A DNA stretch of 64,000 bases from Rotaria socialis (taxonomy: Eukaryota > Rotifera > Eurotatoria > Philodinida > Philodinidae). The translations under genes and the position numbers were made by a program. The notes beneath the pieces are model-generated. The model had not been told where the DNA came from. It worked only from the letters and a program-made list of their open reading frames with translations, and did no database searches. The stretch lies in the NCBI GenBank assembly GCA_905331475.1, contig CAJNYU010004356.1:1-64000 (forward strand), given 5' to 3'. Shown piece by piece: positions 1 to 10,609 of this stretch. Within the stretch, counting starts at the first letter, position 1. Each line of letters starts with the position of its first letter.

Positions 1-1835
1 CTTTAAATGGATAAAAGATTTCTATGAAATAGTTTTAGGTAGCGAAAGAAATTTCTGTGAAAAAATGTCAAAATCGACGTATCAATATAATGGGTGAAAT
101 CAATACATTATAAAAATATTTTAACTTATTTATTCTTTTCGAAAAATTTGTGCAATGCGTACTTGTGTTGAAGTTTATTTGGAAACGATTGGTTTTATCA
201 TTGTATACTGATGAATAAATAAAAATTGAGAAAAATTTAACTGACACTTTCATTTTCAATGAAATGTTAGTTTCTATTTTGGATCTATGCATAATTTATG
301 TGATGATAGTTTTCTGGAAAAAGATTATTGAATTACAATATCTTCATTTCTCAACATGAAACAGTGCATTTCGATTAGTTTTTAAATTGATATTTTTGCG
401 TAAGAAAATTAAAAAAAAGACTTCGTTCACCCACAAGGAAAAAATCATCTGATATTTGAATATTTGGTGCAAATTGTCGAAAAAATAATGATATTTATCG
501 ATGTGATCCGAGTTCTATTAAAGTATATTGAAAAGTTATTGTAGAAGTCTGCTATTATAGTTTGTTCATCCATGTGATGTTGAGTGTCATCTTTTATTTA
601 TCCCCTTTAAACACATTAAACGTTGACAAAAAATACGTAAAAGTTCAGTACTAATAATGCTTTGCAGTTCACGGTCATGACTCTAGATACATGTCGAGTA
701 TCATCTCAAGGCACATGATAACCGATCGTAAAGCAATTTAATAAATGATTCCTCTCTAACTTATTACTGTGATAGAAAAAAAAATCTGTGTTGAAATTTC
801 TTGAAAAAACTTACTGGGTCATACGTCGCTAGGAAATTTCATTTACCTATATTTGATCTTTATTGAAAGAGTTTAGTTCTCATTATTTACATATAAGTTT
901 ACCATAAATAAAGATAAATCCATCATCTCAAACATGAAAAAACCAAACTAAACAATGAATATATTTTACAATAAAATCAAAATTAATTGTCTATACATTG
1001 AGATGGCTACTTGTTTGTCTCTATCGGTTGCAAAGCATGTAACAATGTTCCGCTAATGACCCAATCAAATTCAATACAGTTATTTTTTATTTCGTTTTTT
1101 TTGTCGCAAGAAAGGTCTTTATAACAAAGATAATAGTCCGATGCATGTTTTATAACAGATGGCAATCATAAGATGTTGTCGGATCATCACAACTCTCTAT
1201 TATATCATTTATTATCTGATCATTTCTGAGATCTCATTAAAATGATTAACCTTCCGAAGGTTAGAATTTTCGTACTTTTGTTATTGAAACTATCCTTAAA
1301 ACTCGGCGAAACCCAGCAGTAATGTCACAGAAAGAAGCAGCTCTCGATTAATACTATTTCACTAGTAAAATATTTTCGAAGATGCAGTTTAAATAAATAT
1401 AATGCAAATAATCTTTTCACACAAATTGTGTTTTTCGAAAAATGTATCATTCACTCGTAAGATCACATATTTCAGAGTTATTTTTAAAAGTTTGGTTTTT
1501 TGTTAATAGTAAAAATATTTCTCAATAAGAATGTTCAGTAGCCAGATATCGACGAATTGATTTTTTCAAACAAATTTCCTATTGAAAGAGAAAAGTTTTT
1601 TCTGCACTAACTAAATTCAAATTATTTGTTTGTTATCATTTAAACTCAATTGGCAACTGTTGGATTGAAGCTTCCGTAACTTTATCGTTCAATATTTACT
1701 ATATAAATTTGTGCATTTATGATATCTATGTTGAATGATGATTGATCATTGAACTTTGGAAGACATATTGAATGTAGTTGATTTCAACTCATGAAGTACA
1801 ATTCTACGGAAAAAGTCAACTGATTGAAATTAAGT
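1..1835. other. Gene-free stretch at left edge
   Basis: AT-rich sequence with only short frames that carry no recognisable motif or exon-like codon use. I see no tRNA, long inverted repeat or element end. It probably holds the 3' flank of the neighbouring protease gene and intergenic DNA. Confidence 0.5.
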
Positions 1836-4328
1836 TTATTTCGTCCGTTTAACGTAGAAAAGAAGATAGGCATCTTTTGATACGATTTTACAGGTTGAAT
1901 GAATCTTTGATACATAGGCGTCATCGAATTCGTACCATTCATCTACATTTGGCTCTTGTCGTGCATATGCAGTATAATGACCACTAGAGATAGATCCAAT
2001 ATGATTACTAACAGCAATCAAATCATAGATGGCCTTTTCTTTGTTCGATGATGACAATAAGTCACTGAGATCAAGTTCATCAGTAGGATAATCTACAAAT
2101 GTATCTAATTTTCGACGTAAACCATTCGAATATGAAAATCTTTTAAGTTGAATAATAGCTACACGCGGAAGACTGTTGAATCTTAGTTGTTTGGTTGCCG
2201 TCGTGCTTTGTTCACAAGTTTTTTCTTGACAAAACCATAGATCATCAAGTTCTTCGAGTGAAATAAATCCTTGAAGACATTCTTCAAGTCTCAACTTGTT
2301 GATTTCTGCATCAAATCGATTCGATTCCATACGAATTATGTAATCGTCGTGTTCAATAAGTGTTACTTCGTCTTCAGATAATTGTTTGAGGAGAGTATCG
2401 AATTGAAGTTGCCCTTCTGACAGTCCTCCTATGACGATAATTCGATTAAATAGATGAGAAAGGTGATAAAACTCAAGAAATTGTTGCACCAGATCTCCAA
2501 CTCTTCCATCCCTATTTACATTGATCATAGTACGTTCTTGAGTACCATCTTTCGTGACAAAGTTTACTAAAAATCTTCGCTGTTGATGATTTAGTGATAT
2601 TGGCAGAAAACTGATGTAGTTTGTGGTAGATTTGACATGATTACATTTAAGACAAGTCACTTTAGATTGTAAAGTTCCAAAAAAGAGCTTTTGAACAATT
2701 GTATTTCGATTGGCTTTATTTTTTTCTTTTAATTCTTCGTGTATGGCATCTAGCAGAAACGTGATGAATTCTTGAGCATCCTGTTGATCTGATGTGGCGA
2801 AACTAGGTGAAAAATATCCAATTGTTTCCTTCATTCGTGTTGGTTTAAATGAACGATTATAATCTAGGTCCCTACGATCGGTTCGTCGCATATTCCAGAT
2901 TAGCTCTGCATAAGCTCCCGTCATTTCTCCACAAGAATCAAATGGATTGTAAGCATCAGCATGGTCTGCAGATGTATGAACTTGTTGAAAACCATCCAAA
3001 AAAAATTCAGTCAACGCTGCGATATGAATAAGACATTGAAGTGCACTATTCATAAAACATGTATTACCAAGATTTTCTAATCCAAGTGGCTTTAAATCAG
3101 TTTGACACGTACTCAACGATCTAGCTGACAAGTTGATCTGGTTGCGTATCGTCGCGGGAATGTTTGACTGCATGTCTATCACCTTTGTATAAATTTTACT
3201 GCCATATTTGATATTAAAATCAGTCACAGATCGGTCTATGGATTCCGTATTCGCCGATGGTAATGGTAAGCTTTCAGTTTCTTGATTAATAGTTGCCGCT
3301 GTTTTTGTTTGAAGATCCTCTGTAACAGTTACATTAATGATAGTGTTAGACTTGACAAGCAAATATTCTAACTTTCTTTTCAAATCTTTTTCAAGTAAGG
3401 TTACATCTTTTGCATCACTAAATTCAACATGAACACAATAGCATGGTGGGAACCGACGTAAAATTTGACTTTTAAGTTCGATAAGAGTATCTGTAAGTGA
3501 CGCATAAAATGATATTTCACCATGTGCATTACTTTGAACACGTAGATATTCATCTTGTTTATTATCATAGGAAAAGTCAAGTTTCGTGATAGTGACAAAT
3601 ATTGACGAGTAACTACTCAGACCTAAATCACTTAATTTTTTTCCTAATTTATCTGATCGATTGAGATTTTCGTTAGAGAACGTGCAGATTTGGATAAAAT
3701 CACGTTTAACCCAATCCAAAGAAAATATATGGATGACATCATCAAGAAGAATATTAACTGTTGTCAATCTTTCGTCCCATTCATAGTTTTCGGTCTCATT
3801 ATAATTTGGTGAAAATAATATTAGTTGCGATAATTTGCAACGATTTCCAACTTTCAATGGTTCAAAGCATAACAGCGATCCACTTTTGATTCCTAATTTG
3901 TGCAACGTCATGCGAACATTCTGTTTAGGTACCTCACAGCATCGTCCACCTAGAGAAACTGACACCAATGCAATTTTATCGGGAGAGATTTCATCTTGTT
4001 CATCAAGTGCTAGAAAGCTGTTGGCAATGTCACAAATCGTATCTGTTGGTCGAAAACGAATGCGATTTTCTTTTTTTATAAATTTATTTTGATCAATGTA
4101 TTGAAAATCGAGTGACAGTCTTCGATCTGACTCGTTGATTGTTGTACTATTGCTATTGCTACTTTGATTATTGGAAGAACTTAATGAACCAATACCCATT
4201 CTAATAGAAATTGACGGAAAACTTTGATTCAAATAATTGAAGTAAACTTTTCCATTCGACAGGAATACAACTTGTCTGTATAAACATGATAAAAACAAAT
4301 CACATGTTAGATTTCCACATGTATGCAA
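1836..4328 (-). CDS. Ubiquitin-specific protease (USP family cysteine deubiquitinase)
   Basis: Removes ubiquitin from proteins by thiol hydrolysis. The 830-residue frame has a complete USP catalytic core. The Cys box GLENLGNTCFMNSALQCL carries Cys424, the His box SGHYTAYAR carries His784, and WYEFDDAYV supplies the likely Asp802. A zinc-ribbon pair C559/C562 and C700/C705 lies in the fingers region. Residues about 595-690, between the two pairs, look like an inserted ubiquitin-like domain, as in USP4/11/15-type enzymes. The roughly 400 residues before the core carry other beta-rich, perhaps ubiquitin-like, segments. No intron interrupts the frame. The first 18 or so residues are doubtful: the DNA just before residue 19 reads like a polypyrimidine tract ending in CAG (acceptor near 4276), so an upstream exon or the Met near residue 44 may be the true start. 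I cannot assign an exact paralogue. Confidence 0.93.
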   Translation of the reverse strand: MHTCGNLTCDLFLSCLYRQVVFLSNGKVYFNYLNQSFPSISIRMGIGSLSSSNNQSSNSNSTTINESDRRLSLDFQYIDQNKFIKKENRIRFRPTDTICDIANSFLALDEQDEISPDKIALVSVSLGGRCCEVPKQNVRMTLHKLGIKSGSLLCFEPLKVGNRCKLSQLILFSPNYNETENYEWDERLTTVNILLDDVIHIFSLDWVKRDFIQICTFSNENLNRSDKLGKKLSDLGLSSYSSIFVTITKLDFSYDNKQDEYLRVQSNAHGEISFYASLTDTLIELKSQILRRFPPCYCVHVEFSDAKDVTLLEKDLKRKLEYLLVKSNTIINVTVTEDLQTKTAATINQETESLPLPSANTESIDRSVTDFNIKYGSKIYTKVIDMQSNIPATIRNQINLSARSLSTCQTDLKPLGLENLGNTCFMNSALQCLIHIAALTEFFLDGFQQVHTSADHADAYNPFDSCGEMTGAYAELIWNMRRTDRRDLDYNRSFKPTRMKETIGYFSPSFATSDQQDAQEFITFLLDAIHEELKEKNKANRNTIVQKLFFGTLQSKVTCLKCNHVKSTTNYISFLPISLNHQQRRFLVNFVTKDGTQERTMINVNRDGRVGDLVQQFLEFYHLSHLFNRIIVIGGLSEGQLQFDTLLKQLSEDEVTLIEHDDYIIRMESNRFDAEINKLRLEECLQGFISLEELDDLWFCQEKTCEQSTTATKQLRFNSLPRVAIIQLKRFSYSNGLRRKLDTFVDYPTDELDLSDLLSSSNKEKAIYDLIAVSNHIGSISSGHYTAYARQEPNVDEWYEFDDAYVSKIHSTCKIVSKDAYLLFYVKRTK

Positions 4329-5574
4329 AAACTAATTAATTCAAAAAAGAAATTATTAAAACATTCAGTCGCTTACCATAAATTTTTCATATACTAGTTT
4401 TAACCGATAAATTAGCCAAACTAGCATCGAGATATTTTCTTCCTGTAAAGTCACCGAATGATTCAAGATAAACAATCATCAATGTTTTAGCCACTTGCAT
4501 GTGAAGAAAAAGTTAAAATGACACGTGTAGAATTTTCAATGTTCTGTTTGTGTCGGTATGCAATTCATCAACTCGTATTTTTTCTTTCTTTCTTTGTAAC
4601 CCTTTAAAAAAATCATATCATTTGGTAACGATACACTGAATGTCAATACGAGAGCCGTCGTTATGGAAATTTTTTTGAGACGCATCATAAATAAAACAGA
4701 ATTTGAAAAGGTTTTATTATAGCAACACTAACACAAATCAGTTGTTCTTGCCAATGAAGTCAATATAGTTTAGCAATATCTAATTGATGTCGATACTTGA
4801 TAATCTTATGGGATTAAAAAAAGTAATTGCATGACTAAAAAGTGAACAGTTAATATTGTAATAAAACATATTTCTCTGTATGTTTGTTCGGAAACAAAAA
4901 TAACAATATTTTGAGTAAAAACGCTATTAAAGATGGTGAACAATCACTAAAACTCATTGAAAATCGAGCGAATGGTAGAAGTTTTTTCATCACATCTTTG
5001 TTTATTATGTAATATTTCATGAATTAACTTGCTTCGAATAAATGTCTGACTATTGCACTAATATAACTCAAACGCTAACGCTTAAAAACATTCTCTGGAG
5101 CCCGATACAGTTCACGTTTTTTTTTTATTGTAGTTTGTCTACGATGCTTTAACATACGTTATCAATAAATAGTTGAATTGTTACCCGTAATGATAATGTA
5201 CAAAAAATACTACGAATGAATATCCATACAATAATCGCCTATATTTTAGTATTTCTTAGTATTTGCACATTTATTTATGATTGTGAAGTTTAGTCAACAA
5301 GAGTAACATAAGAAGTATTCAAATCCATGGAACGAAATTCGAATTCATTCATTAGTTATTTTTACATAGAAAAATGCGGCATCTATGTAAGCTTCGTCCT
5401 ACAAAATAAGCCAACCAAACAATCGATAACTATTGATGGCTAATGGAAGAAAAAACGAACGAATAGAATACGATTGGTTTTCATTCATTCGTTACCTATT
5501 TTTTTGTTTATTGTTACTGCTTCCTGTCATATTTATTTTGATAATGTGTATTTAGGTCTTTTTTTTTTAAACAA
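4329..5574. promoter_or_regulatory. Shared intergenic region between two divergent genes
   Basis: This 1.25 kb gap separates the start of the protease gene (minus) from the isocitrate dehydrogenase gene (plus), so promoters for both should lie here. The order is visible in the sequence. Shared control is only an inference, and I recognise no specific binding sites or clear TATA box. Confidence 0.35.
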
Positions 5575-7221
5575 ATGCAGTCTATTCTAAAAACCAACAC
5601 CCGTCATATATTCTCTTCGATTGTGTATGTACAACGATCGTTGAGTACTCATGTAGGTAGTTGATTTTTACATTCATACTAATATATATTGATGCATGCA
5701 TTCTAGTTAAATACACCTTGGAGAACAGCTTACGGTGGTAAATATACAGTTACGTTAATACATGGAGATGGTGTAGGACCCGAACTTATGGAACATGTTA
5801 AAGCTACTATTCGGTAAAAAGAGAAAACATTTTTACATTTTATAATTGAATTTATGATTGAATTAATACTTCAGATGTGTACGAGCACCGATTGATTTTG
5901 AGGATATACCATTGACAAGTCATGTAGCTAGTGATGAAATGTTTGAAAGAGCTGTTATGGCTGTTAAACGTAATGGAGTAGCACTTAAAGGTTAGTTCTT
6001 AGAAAATTTGATCATAGCTATGTCTTTAATGTGACTAGGTAACCTTGCATCACAAAATACAACAAATTCTCTTAATGTTCTGTTACGGTAATATTTATTT
6101 TTTCTTGTCATCAATAAGAACAATATGAAAATTAATATATAATATACTTTAGTACGCGTCTTAATTTATTTGCTAATGTGGTTCGTTGTAAAACAAATCC
6201 TGTCGTGCCTACACGTCATTCCGACATTGATATCCTCGTTATTCGTGAAAACACGGAAGGTGAATATAGTTCACTTGAACATGAGGTTAGTATGCATATT
6301 ATATATTTCTAAATTGATTTAATCTTGATTTCTTTTTCAAGTCAGTTCCTGGTGTTGTTGAGAGTCTCAAAGGTTAATTTTCATATTTTGTACTATTTGA
6401 AAAATAAATCATTTTTATTTTATTTCATTTTATAGTTATCACACGAGCAAAATCTCTTAAAATTGCTCGTTTTGCATTTGAAATTGCCAAACATGCTGAA
6501 CGAAAAAAAGTAACAGCTGTTCATAAAGCAAATATAATGTAAATCAAATTTAAAGATTTTCAAATAAATTGATCATTTATGAGAATTGGTTTTTCCTTTT
6601 TGTAAACAGGAAATTGAGTGATGGTCTATTTATTGATTGCTGTCGAGAAGTAGCTGCTGAATATTCCAATATTAAGTTTGATACAATGATTGTCGATAAT
6701 ACGTGTATGCAATTAGTTAATCGACCAACACAATTTGATGTTATGGTTATGCCTAATTTATATGGAAATATTGTATCAAATATATGTGCTGGTCTTGTTG
6801 GTGGTTCAGGTTTCGTTGCTGGTTCAAATTATGGTGATCATTATGCTATATTTGAACAAGGTACTAGAAATACAGGTGTAGGCATTGCCGGAAAAAACAT
6901 TGCAAATCCATCTGGTATTCTTTTTGCTGCTGCCAATATGCTGAAATATTTAGGGTAAATTTATTGAATTTTCTCTTTTCATATATATGAAAAGAAATAA
7001 TATTTTTCAGATTAGATCAACATTGTTCAGTTATAAAAAAAGCTGTTTTAAATACAATTCAAGAGCATAATATCAAAACTCCAGATATTGGTGGTACAGC
7101 AACAACAACACAATTTATTGAATGTGTTTTGAATGAAATTGTTAAAATGACACCTACTATTGGTTTTCATTATGAAATGCAAAAACCAACTCTTGCTTTT
7201 AGATATAAAAATATTGACTGA
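5575..7221 (+). CDS. IDH3G: Isocitrate dehydrogenase [NAD] regulatory subunit, mitochondrial (gamma-like)
   Basis: Non-catalytic-type subunit of the mitochondrial NAD-dependent isocitrate dehydrogenase of the citric acid cycle. Nine exons join in phase to a 390-residue protein: 5575-5652, 5707-5813, 5875-5990, 6039-6087, 6153-6285, 6342-6372, 6436-6538, 6610-6954, 7011-7221. Exon 1 encodes a 26-residue N-terminus rich in Arg, Ser and Thr without acidic residues, a typical matrix-targeting peptide, which supports this start. Family landmarks include [11 protein letters not shown] near the N-terminus, [40 protein letters not shown] and the C-terminal TPDIGG. The VALKGN segment resembles the gamma more than the beta subunit, but the beta assignment is not excluded. 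Introns are about 48-71 bp. The gene is divergent from the protease gene to its left. Confidence 0.95.
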
Positions 7222-7792
7222 AATTTTATTTTTTCATCTCATTATTTCTGTTGAATATTGTTTTTCTTCGTTCTAGTCTGACAGAACCAGTATATATTTG
7301 AATATTTTCTTTCGAGTGTGTCATAAGAAAAAGAACAACGGAGAAAAATATAAATGATCTGTTGGATACGTTCCTATTTAAGTCATGAATATCTATCAAA
7401 GTCGTCCACAAGGCACGGTTATATCTTCATGCCCTGCAAATTTTGCACGCACGTACTTCAGTTCGAAAATAACAGCAATTTTTGTTTCTCTCGAAAACAT
7501 GAAAGAAACTGAAAAAACTTCAGATGGCGTTATTAAATAGTAAACAGATGATTATATTTGTGTTCGTGTGATGACCGTGAAGTTCAATCAAAGTGGGAAC
7601 AAAACAAAATAATAAAGGAGCTATAATAGTGCACATCTATGCATAATTTTAATAGTTGCTCATCTTATGATTTCAATAAAACTATACATCGCTAACATCG
7701 TCGATAGATTTATGTATTCATATTTCATCTGTCTCTCCTGGTGATAAAAAATGAAGTTTCTATTCTCTCGTCGTTAAATATATCTACTAATG
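7222..7792. other. Gene-free spacer
   Basis: This is the 3' flank of the isocitrate dehydrogenase gene. No coding frame or repeat is recognised before the first mobile element begins. Confidence 0.4.
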
Positions 7793-7928
7793 CACTGAAA
7801 ATAAAAAGCAGCACACGGAACCAAGAAAGTTTCGTCCTCAGTGCGAAACTCATAAAAGGTTCCGAATTTTCTCACTGAACTTTAAAATGGTTTTTCAGAT
7901 ACTACGAAACTTGAACAGGGTTTCCAAC

Positions 7929-8386
7929 TAGGGGTGCATCAGCTCAAGCTCGAAAGTTCAGCTGAGCTGAGCGGAAAAGCTGTTAGAACGTTCATTTCGG
8001 TAGGAGCTGATTGATTTGAACAGCTCATTCTAAAAGAGCTGATCTGATCAAACAGCTCGCTCTCTCTCTCAAGAACTGATTGGCATAATGCCAAAAACAC
8101 TATCTTTGGCATAATGCCAATCAGTTCTTGAGAGAGAGAGCGAGCTGTTTGATCAGATCAGCTCTTTTGAAAGGAGCTGTTGAAAAAGTTCAGTTCAGGA
8201 ACGAGAGCTGTTCGATCAGATCAGCTCTTTTAGAATGAGCTGTTCAAAAAGTTCAGTTCAGAAACGAGAGCTGTTCGATCTGATCAGCTCTTTTAGAATG
8301 AGCTGTTCAAATCAATCAGCTCCTACCGAAATGAACTTTCGAACAGATCCTTCGCTCAGAACTAGAGCTGAACTATTGCACCCCTA
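7929..8386. mobile_element. hAT-like MITE nested inside the CACTGA element
   Basis: A 458-bp element with terminal inverted repeats TAGGGGTGCA / TGCACCCCTA is flanked by a perfect 8-bp direct repeat TTTCCAAC (7921-7928 and 8387-8394), the target duplication length of hAT transposons. The interior has a 64-bp perfect palindrome and further copies of a GAGCTGNTNGATC-type unit. It has no coding capacity, so it must have been moved in trans. Its position inside another element shows it arrived later. Confidence 0.85.
8032..8168. repeat. Perfect 64-bp inverted repeat with 9-base loop
   Basis: Bases 8032-8095 and 8105-8168 are exact reverse complements around the loop AACACTATC. Each arm contains the self-complementary block GGCATAATGCC and a run of CT/GA repeats. 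It forms the core of the nested hAT-like element. Confidence 0.9.
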
Positions 8387-8761
8387 TTTCCAACTTTGAA
8401 ACGAATTCTGAACCTTTTTTAGGTTTCGTAGATTTCCCACAAAACCTTCGAAAAACTTTCCTGGACTCTTGTTAATAATTTTGAGACTATCTTAGGGTTT
8501 TACGAAACATTTTTGAGAGTTTAGAATTCGTTTCAAAATGGTTCCGTGCGGTGCTATTTTGTTTTCTCAGTGTGGATCGTCAGTGGTGGTGCAAAATCAT
8601 CACATACACCTCTTGAATTAGGACTAATTTATTATTTGTGAATCATCTATCTATTTGTCGCATTATTTTTCAAATAAGAAAAATTACTTGAGCTTGAATT
8701 TAAGCATGAAAAAAAATCTTCTTAATTAGCATAGCAGCGATGTCATGCCAAAGTGACTGGA

Positions 8762-9087
8762 CAGGGCTGGACAAAAATTTCGAACTCATGTCGCTCAAAC
8801 CGATCGAAAACCATCGGTTAACCGCGGTTCATTTTTATAAAAATCGGTTAACCGCGATTATACAAGCCATTTTAGTGACTTTACAGTGTAAAAACCGACG
8901 GTTAACCGTGGTTAAGCGCCCGGTTAACCGGATAAACAGTCGGTTCGTCCTCAATTAACCGGTTATTTATCCGGTTAACCGTCGGTTTTTACACTGTAAA
9001 GTCTCTAAAATGACTTGCATAACCGCGGTTAACCGATGGTTTTCAATCGGTTTGTGTGACATGGGAAATCATCTTTGTCCTGCCAGG
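8762..9087. mobile_element. Palindromic element rich in GGTTAACC
   Basis: A long imperfect inverted repeat. The left arm runs from CAGGGCTGGACA through CATGTC and CAAACCGAT into GGTTAACCGCGG; the right arm is its reverse complement. The self-complementary word GGTTAACC recurs along both arms. There is no transposase frame. Target duplications are not clear, so the exact ends are uncertain by a few bases. Confidence 0.65.
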
Positions 9088-9297
9088 GGAGGGCACGGCA
9101 CTAAAATTGACCCTGTGGACACCTCTGATATCTATCTAAAGAAGCAAATATGAGAGCAAATAGTTCATTCTTTTCATCAGTTGTTAATCTTCTAGTTTAA
9201 ATTTATTGAAAAGAAAAAAATCCGAGTTCATCTTTTACATCCTTCTCATGAACAATTCTCAAGTTTGTTTCATGTACAACAAAAATTAAACATTGAT

Positions 9298-9462
9298 CTA
9301 TTGGATTTCATTAATCAAGCCAGTTGTTTTCTCTTGAATCTTCTCAGCCCATTGAACTTCAGTTTTGGTGCCTGCTATAAGTTCTTTTGCAATGCCCCTT
9401 AGAAGTTGTTGATGTCCCATCACCTTTAAGAATGCATCCAGGTCGAGGTTTACAGAGTCCAT
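9298..9462 (-). pseudogene. 3' end of an unidentified gene, cut by a repeat
   Basis: A 54-codon frame from an ATG at 9462 to a stop, with codon use and GC content higher than the surroundings. Its start matches the exact point where the CGTATACG-motif block begins. The residues are amphipathic and charged (for example FLKVMGHQQLLRGIAKEL) and look like real protein. The N-terminal part vaguely recalls the start of fatty-acid-binding proteins, but I would not name it on that. It is most likely a gene remnant whose upstream part was displaced by the insertion. Confidence 0.35.
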
Positions 9463-9716
9463 ATACGATGGTAAATGGTCGTGTACGCGCCGTGTGACTC
9501 CGTATATGATCATATTTGACCGTAATACACAGCTCAGTATTACGATCGTATATCTCCGTGTCGTATACGGAGAAATAAGACCATATACGATAAAATATGA
9601 AGCAAAATGGAGATCGTATACGGACGCAATGTACAGGAATAGTAAACGACCGTTTTTTGCCTCAGTAGATGGTCGTATTTCTCTGTATACGGTCCTAAAC
9701 GATCGTGGTTTCCATG
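9461..9716. repeat. Block of CGTATACG / CGTAAACG motifs
   Basis: About ten variants of CGTATACG, CGTATATG, ATACGATCGTAT and GTAAACGACC occur within 250 bases on both strands, giving a locally CG-rich, self-complementary patch in AT-rich DNA. A second patch of the same type lies at 48816-49110. It may be a repeat family or a satellite fragment. Open frames across it are by-products of the repeat. Confidence 0.55.
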
Positions 9717-10114
9717 GAGAAAAAAATTACAAAAAAACGCGCTTTTTATTATTATTATGCATTAACTGACGGCTTCATGAGCCCTTACAGTACACGTGTG
9801 TACAGAAGATAAAATAGTAGTGAAGAGTCAAAAGGATCGGATGACGATAACAAACAGAGGAAGAGAGAGAACATATAAGAATCGCACAAAGAGAGGGTAA
9901 AGGTCATTAAGATCGACATATATATTAAAGTGATTGGTCACCTTCTCCACCGATACCGTGCACCATTATACTAATGACGCCACCACCATGCTGGGGGAAG
10001 GAGTCGAAGCTTCTGATCTCTGAATTCAGATGCAGAGCCACTACGCCATCCCCAGCTCGAAAAAAAAATTTCCGTGGTTTATTTGACCTGGAATTCTACA
10101 ACAGTGTCATAAAA

Positions 10115-10407
10115 CAAAGGGGAAACAGCGGATTTTCGCGATTGCCAATCCATGAGCAATCCGAAAAAATGACAAATTTACCAGCAATCTCCTCTTGTAA
10201 ATGAAGGAATTTCGAATTGAAGTTTTTATCATATGTAGGCCTCGTGATCCTTAGAATTTCCTAAAAGTTCCAGCTCAAACGGATGTTTTCTTCTGAAGAT
10301 AATGCGATAGCAAAAAAACTCATATTTCCAAGGACGAAATGGCGGGTTTTCGGGATTGCCAATCCGTGAACAATCCAAAAAATCCGCAATCCGCCGTTTC
10401 CCCCTTG
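10115..10407. mobile_element. MITE with CAAAGGGGAAAC ends and 9-bp target duplication
   Basis: Inverted ends CAAAGGGGAAACAGCGGATT and CAAGGGGGAAACGGCGGATT bound a 293-bp element. A perfect 9-base direct repeat GTCATAAAA flanks it (10106-10114 and 10408-10416). A 9-bp duplication suits Mutator-like elements; if one base belongs to the end, 8 bp would suit hAT. The interior repeats GATTGCCAATCC and has no coding potential. Confidence 0.78.
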
Positions 10408-10609
10408 GTCATAAAAGGAAAACACTGAGTTTTCGAAAGTTTGGTTTTATGAGGCTATGAATCATCGATTAATAATTGTCTTAGTACCAATAATAAGAAT
10501 AACTATTATTGAAAAAGCATAGTGTGAAATTGACTTTGAAAAAAGCTTGATAATGTATGTCAGCATTAATAAGACTTCACCTTTCTCAGTAATAGCATTG
10601 TTTGCCATA

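Larger units (their letters stand above)
7793..8572. mobile_element. Inverted-repeat element (MITE) with CACTGA ends, interrupted by a second element
   Basis: The ends are inverted copies. The left begins CACTGAAAATAAAAAGCA and the right, read on the other strand, begins CACTGAGAAAACAAAATAGC; both continue into a GCACNNCACGGAACC-like block. No reading frame of transposase type is present, so it is non-autonomous. The dinucleotide TG flanks both ends, which may be a mutated 2-bp target duplication. The element at 10610-10886 starts the same way and is flanked by TA, which points to a Tc1/mariner-like family. The middle is occupied by a separate hAT-like element. Confidence 0.7.

Noticed and set aside
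8740..8958. 72-codon frame on the plus strand
   Set aside because: It runs through the GGTTAACC palindrome; its repeated peptide follows from the repeated DNA word.
9494..9769. 91-codon frame on the plus strand
   Set aside because: It is open only because the CGTATACG-rich block lacks stops; the peptide has no domain and overlaps the repeat from end to end.
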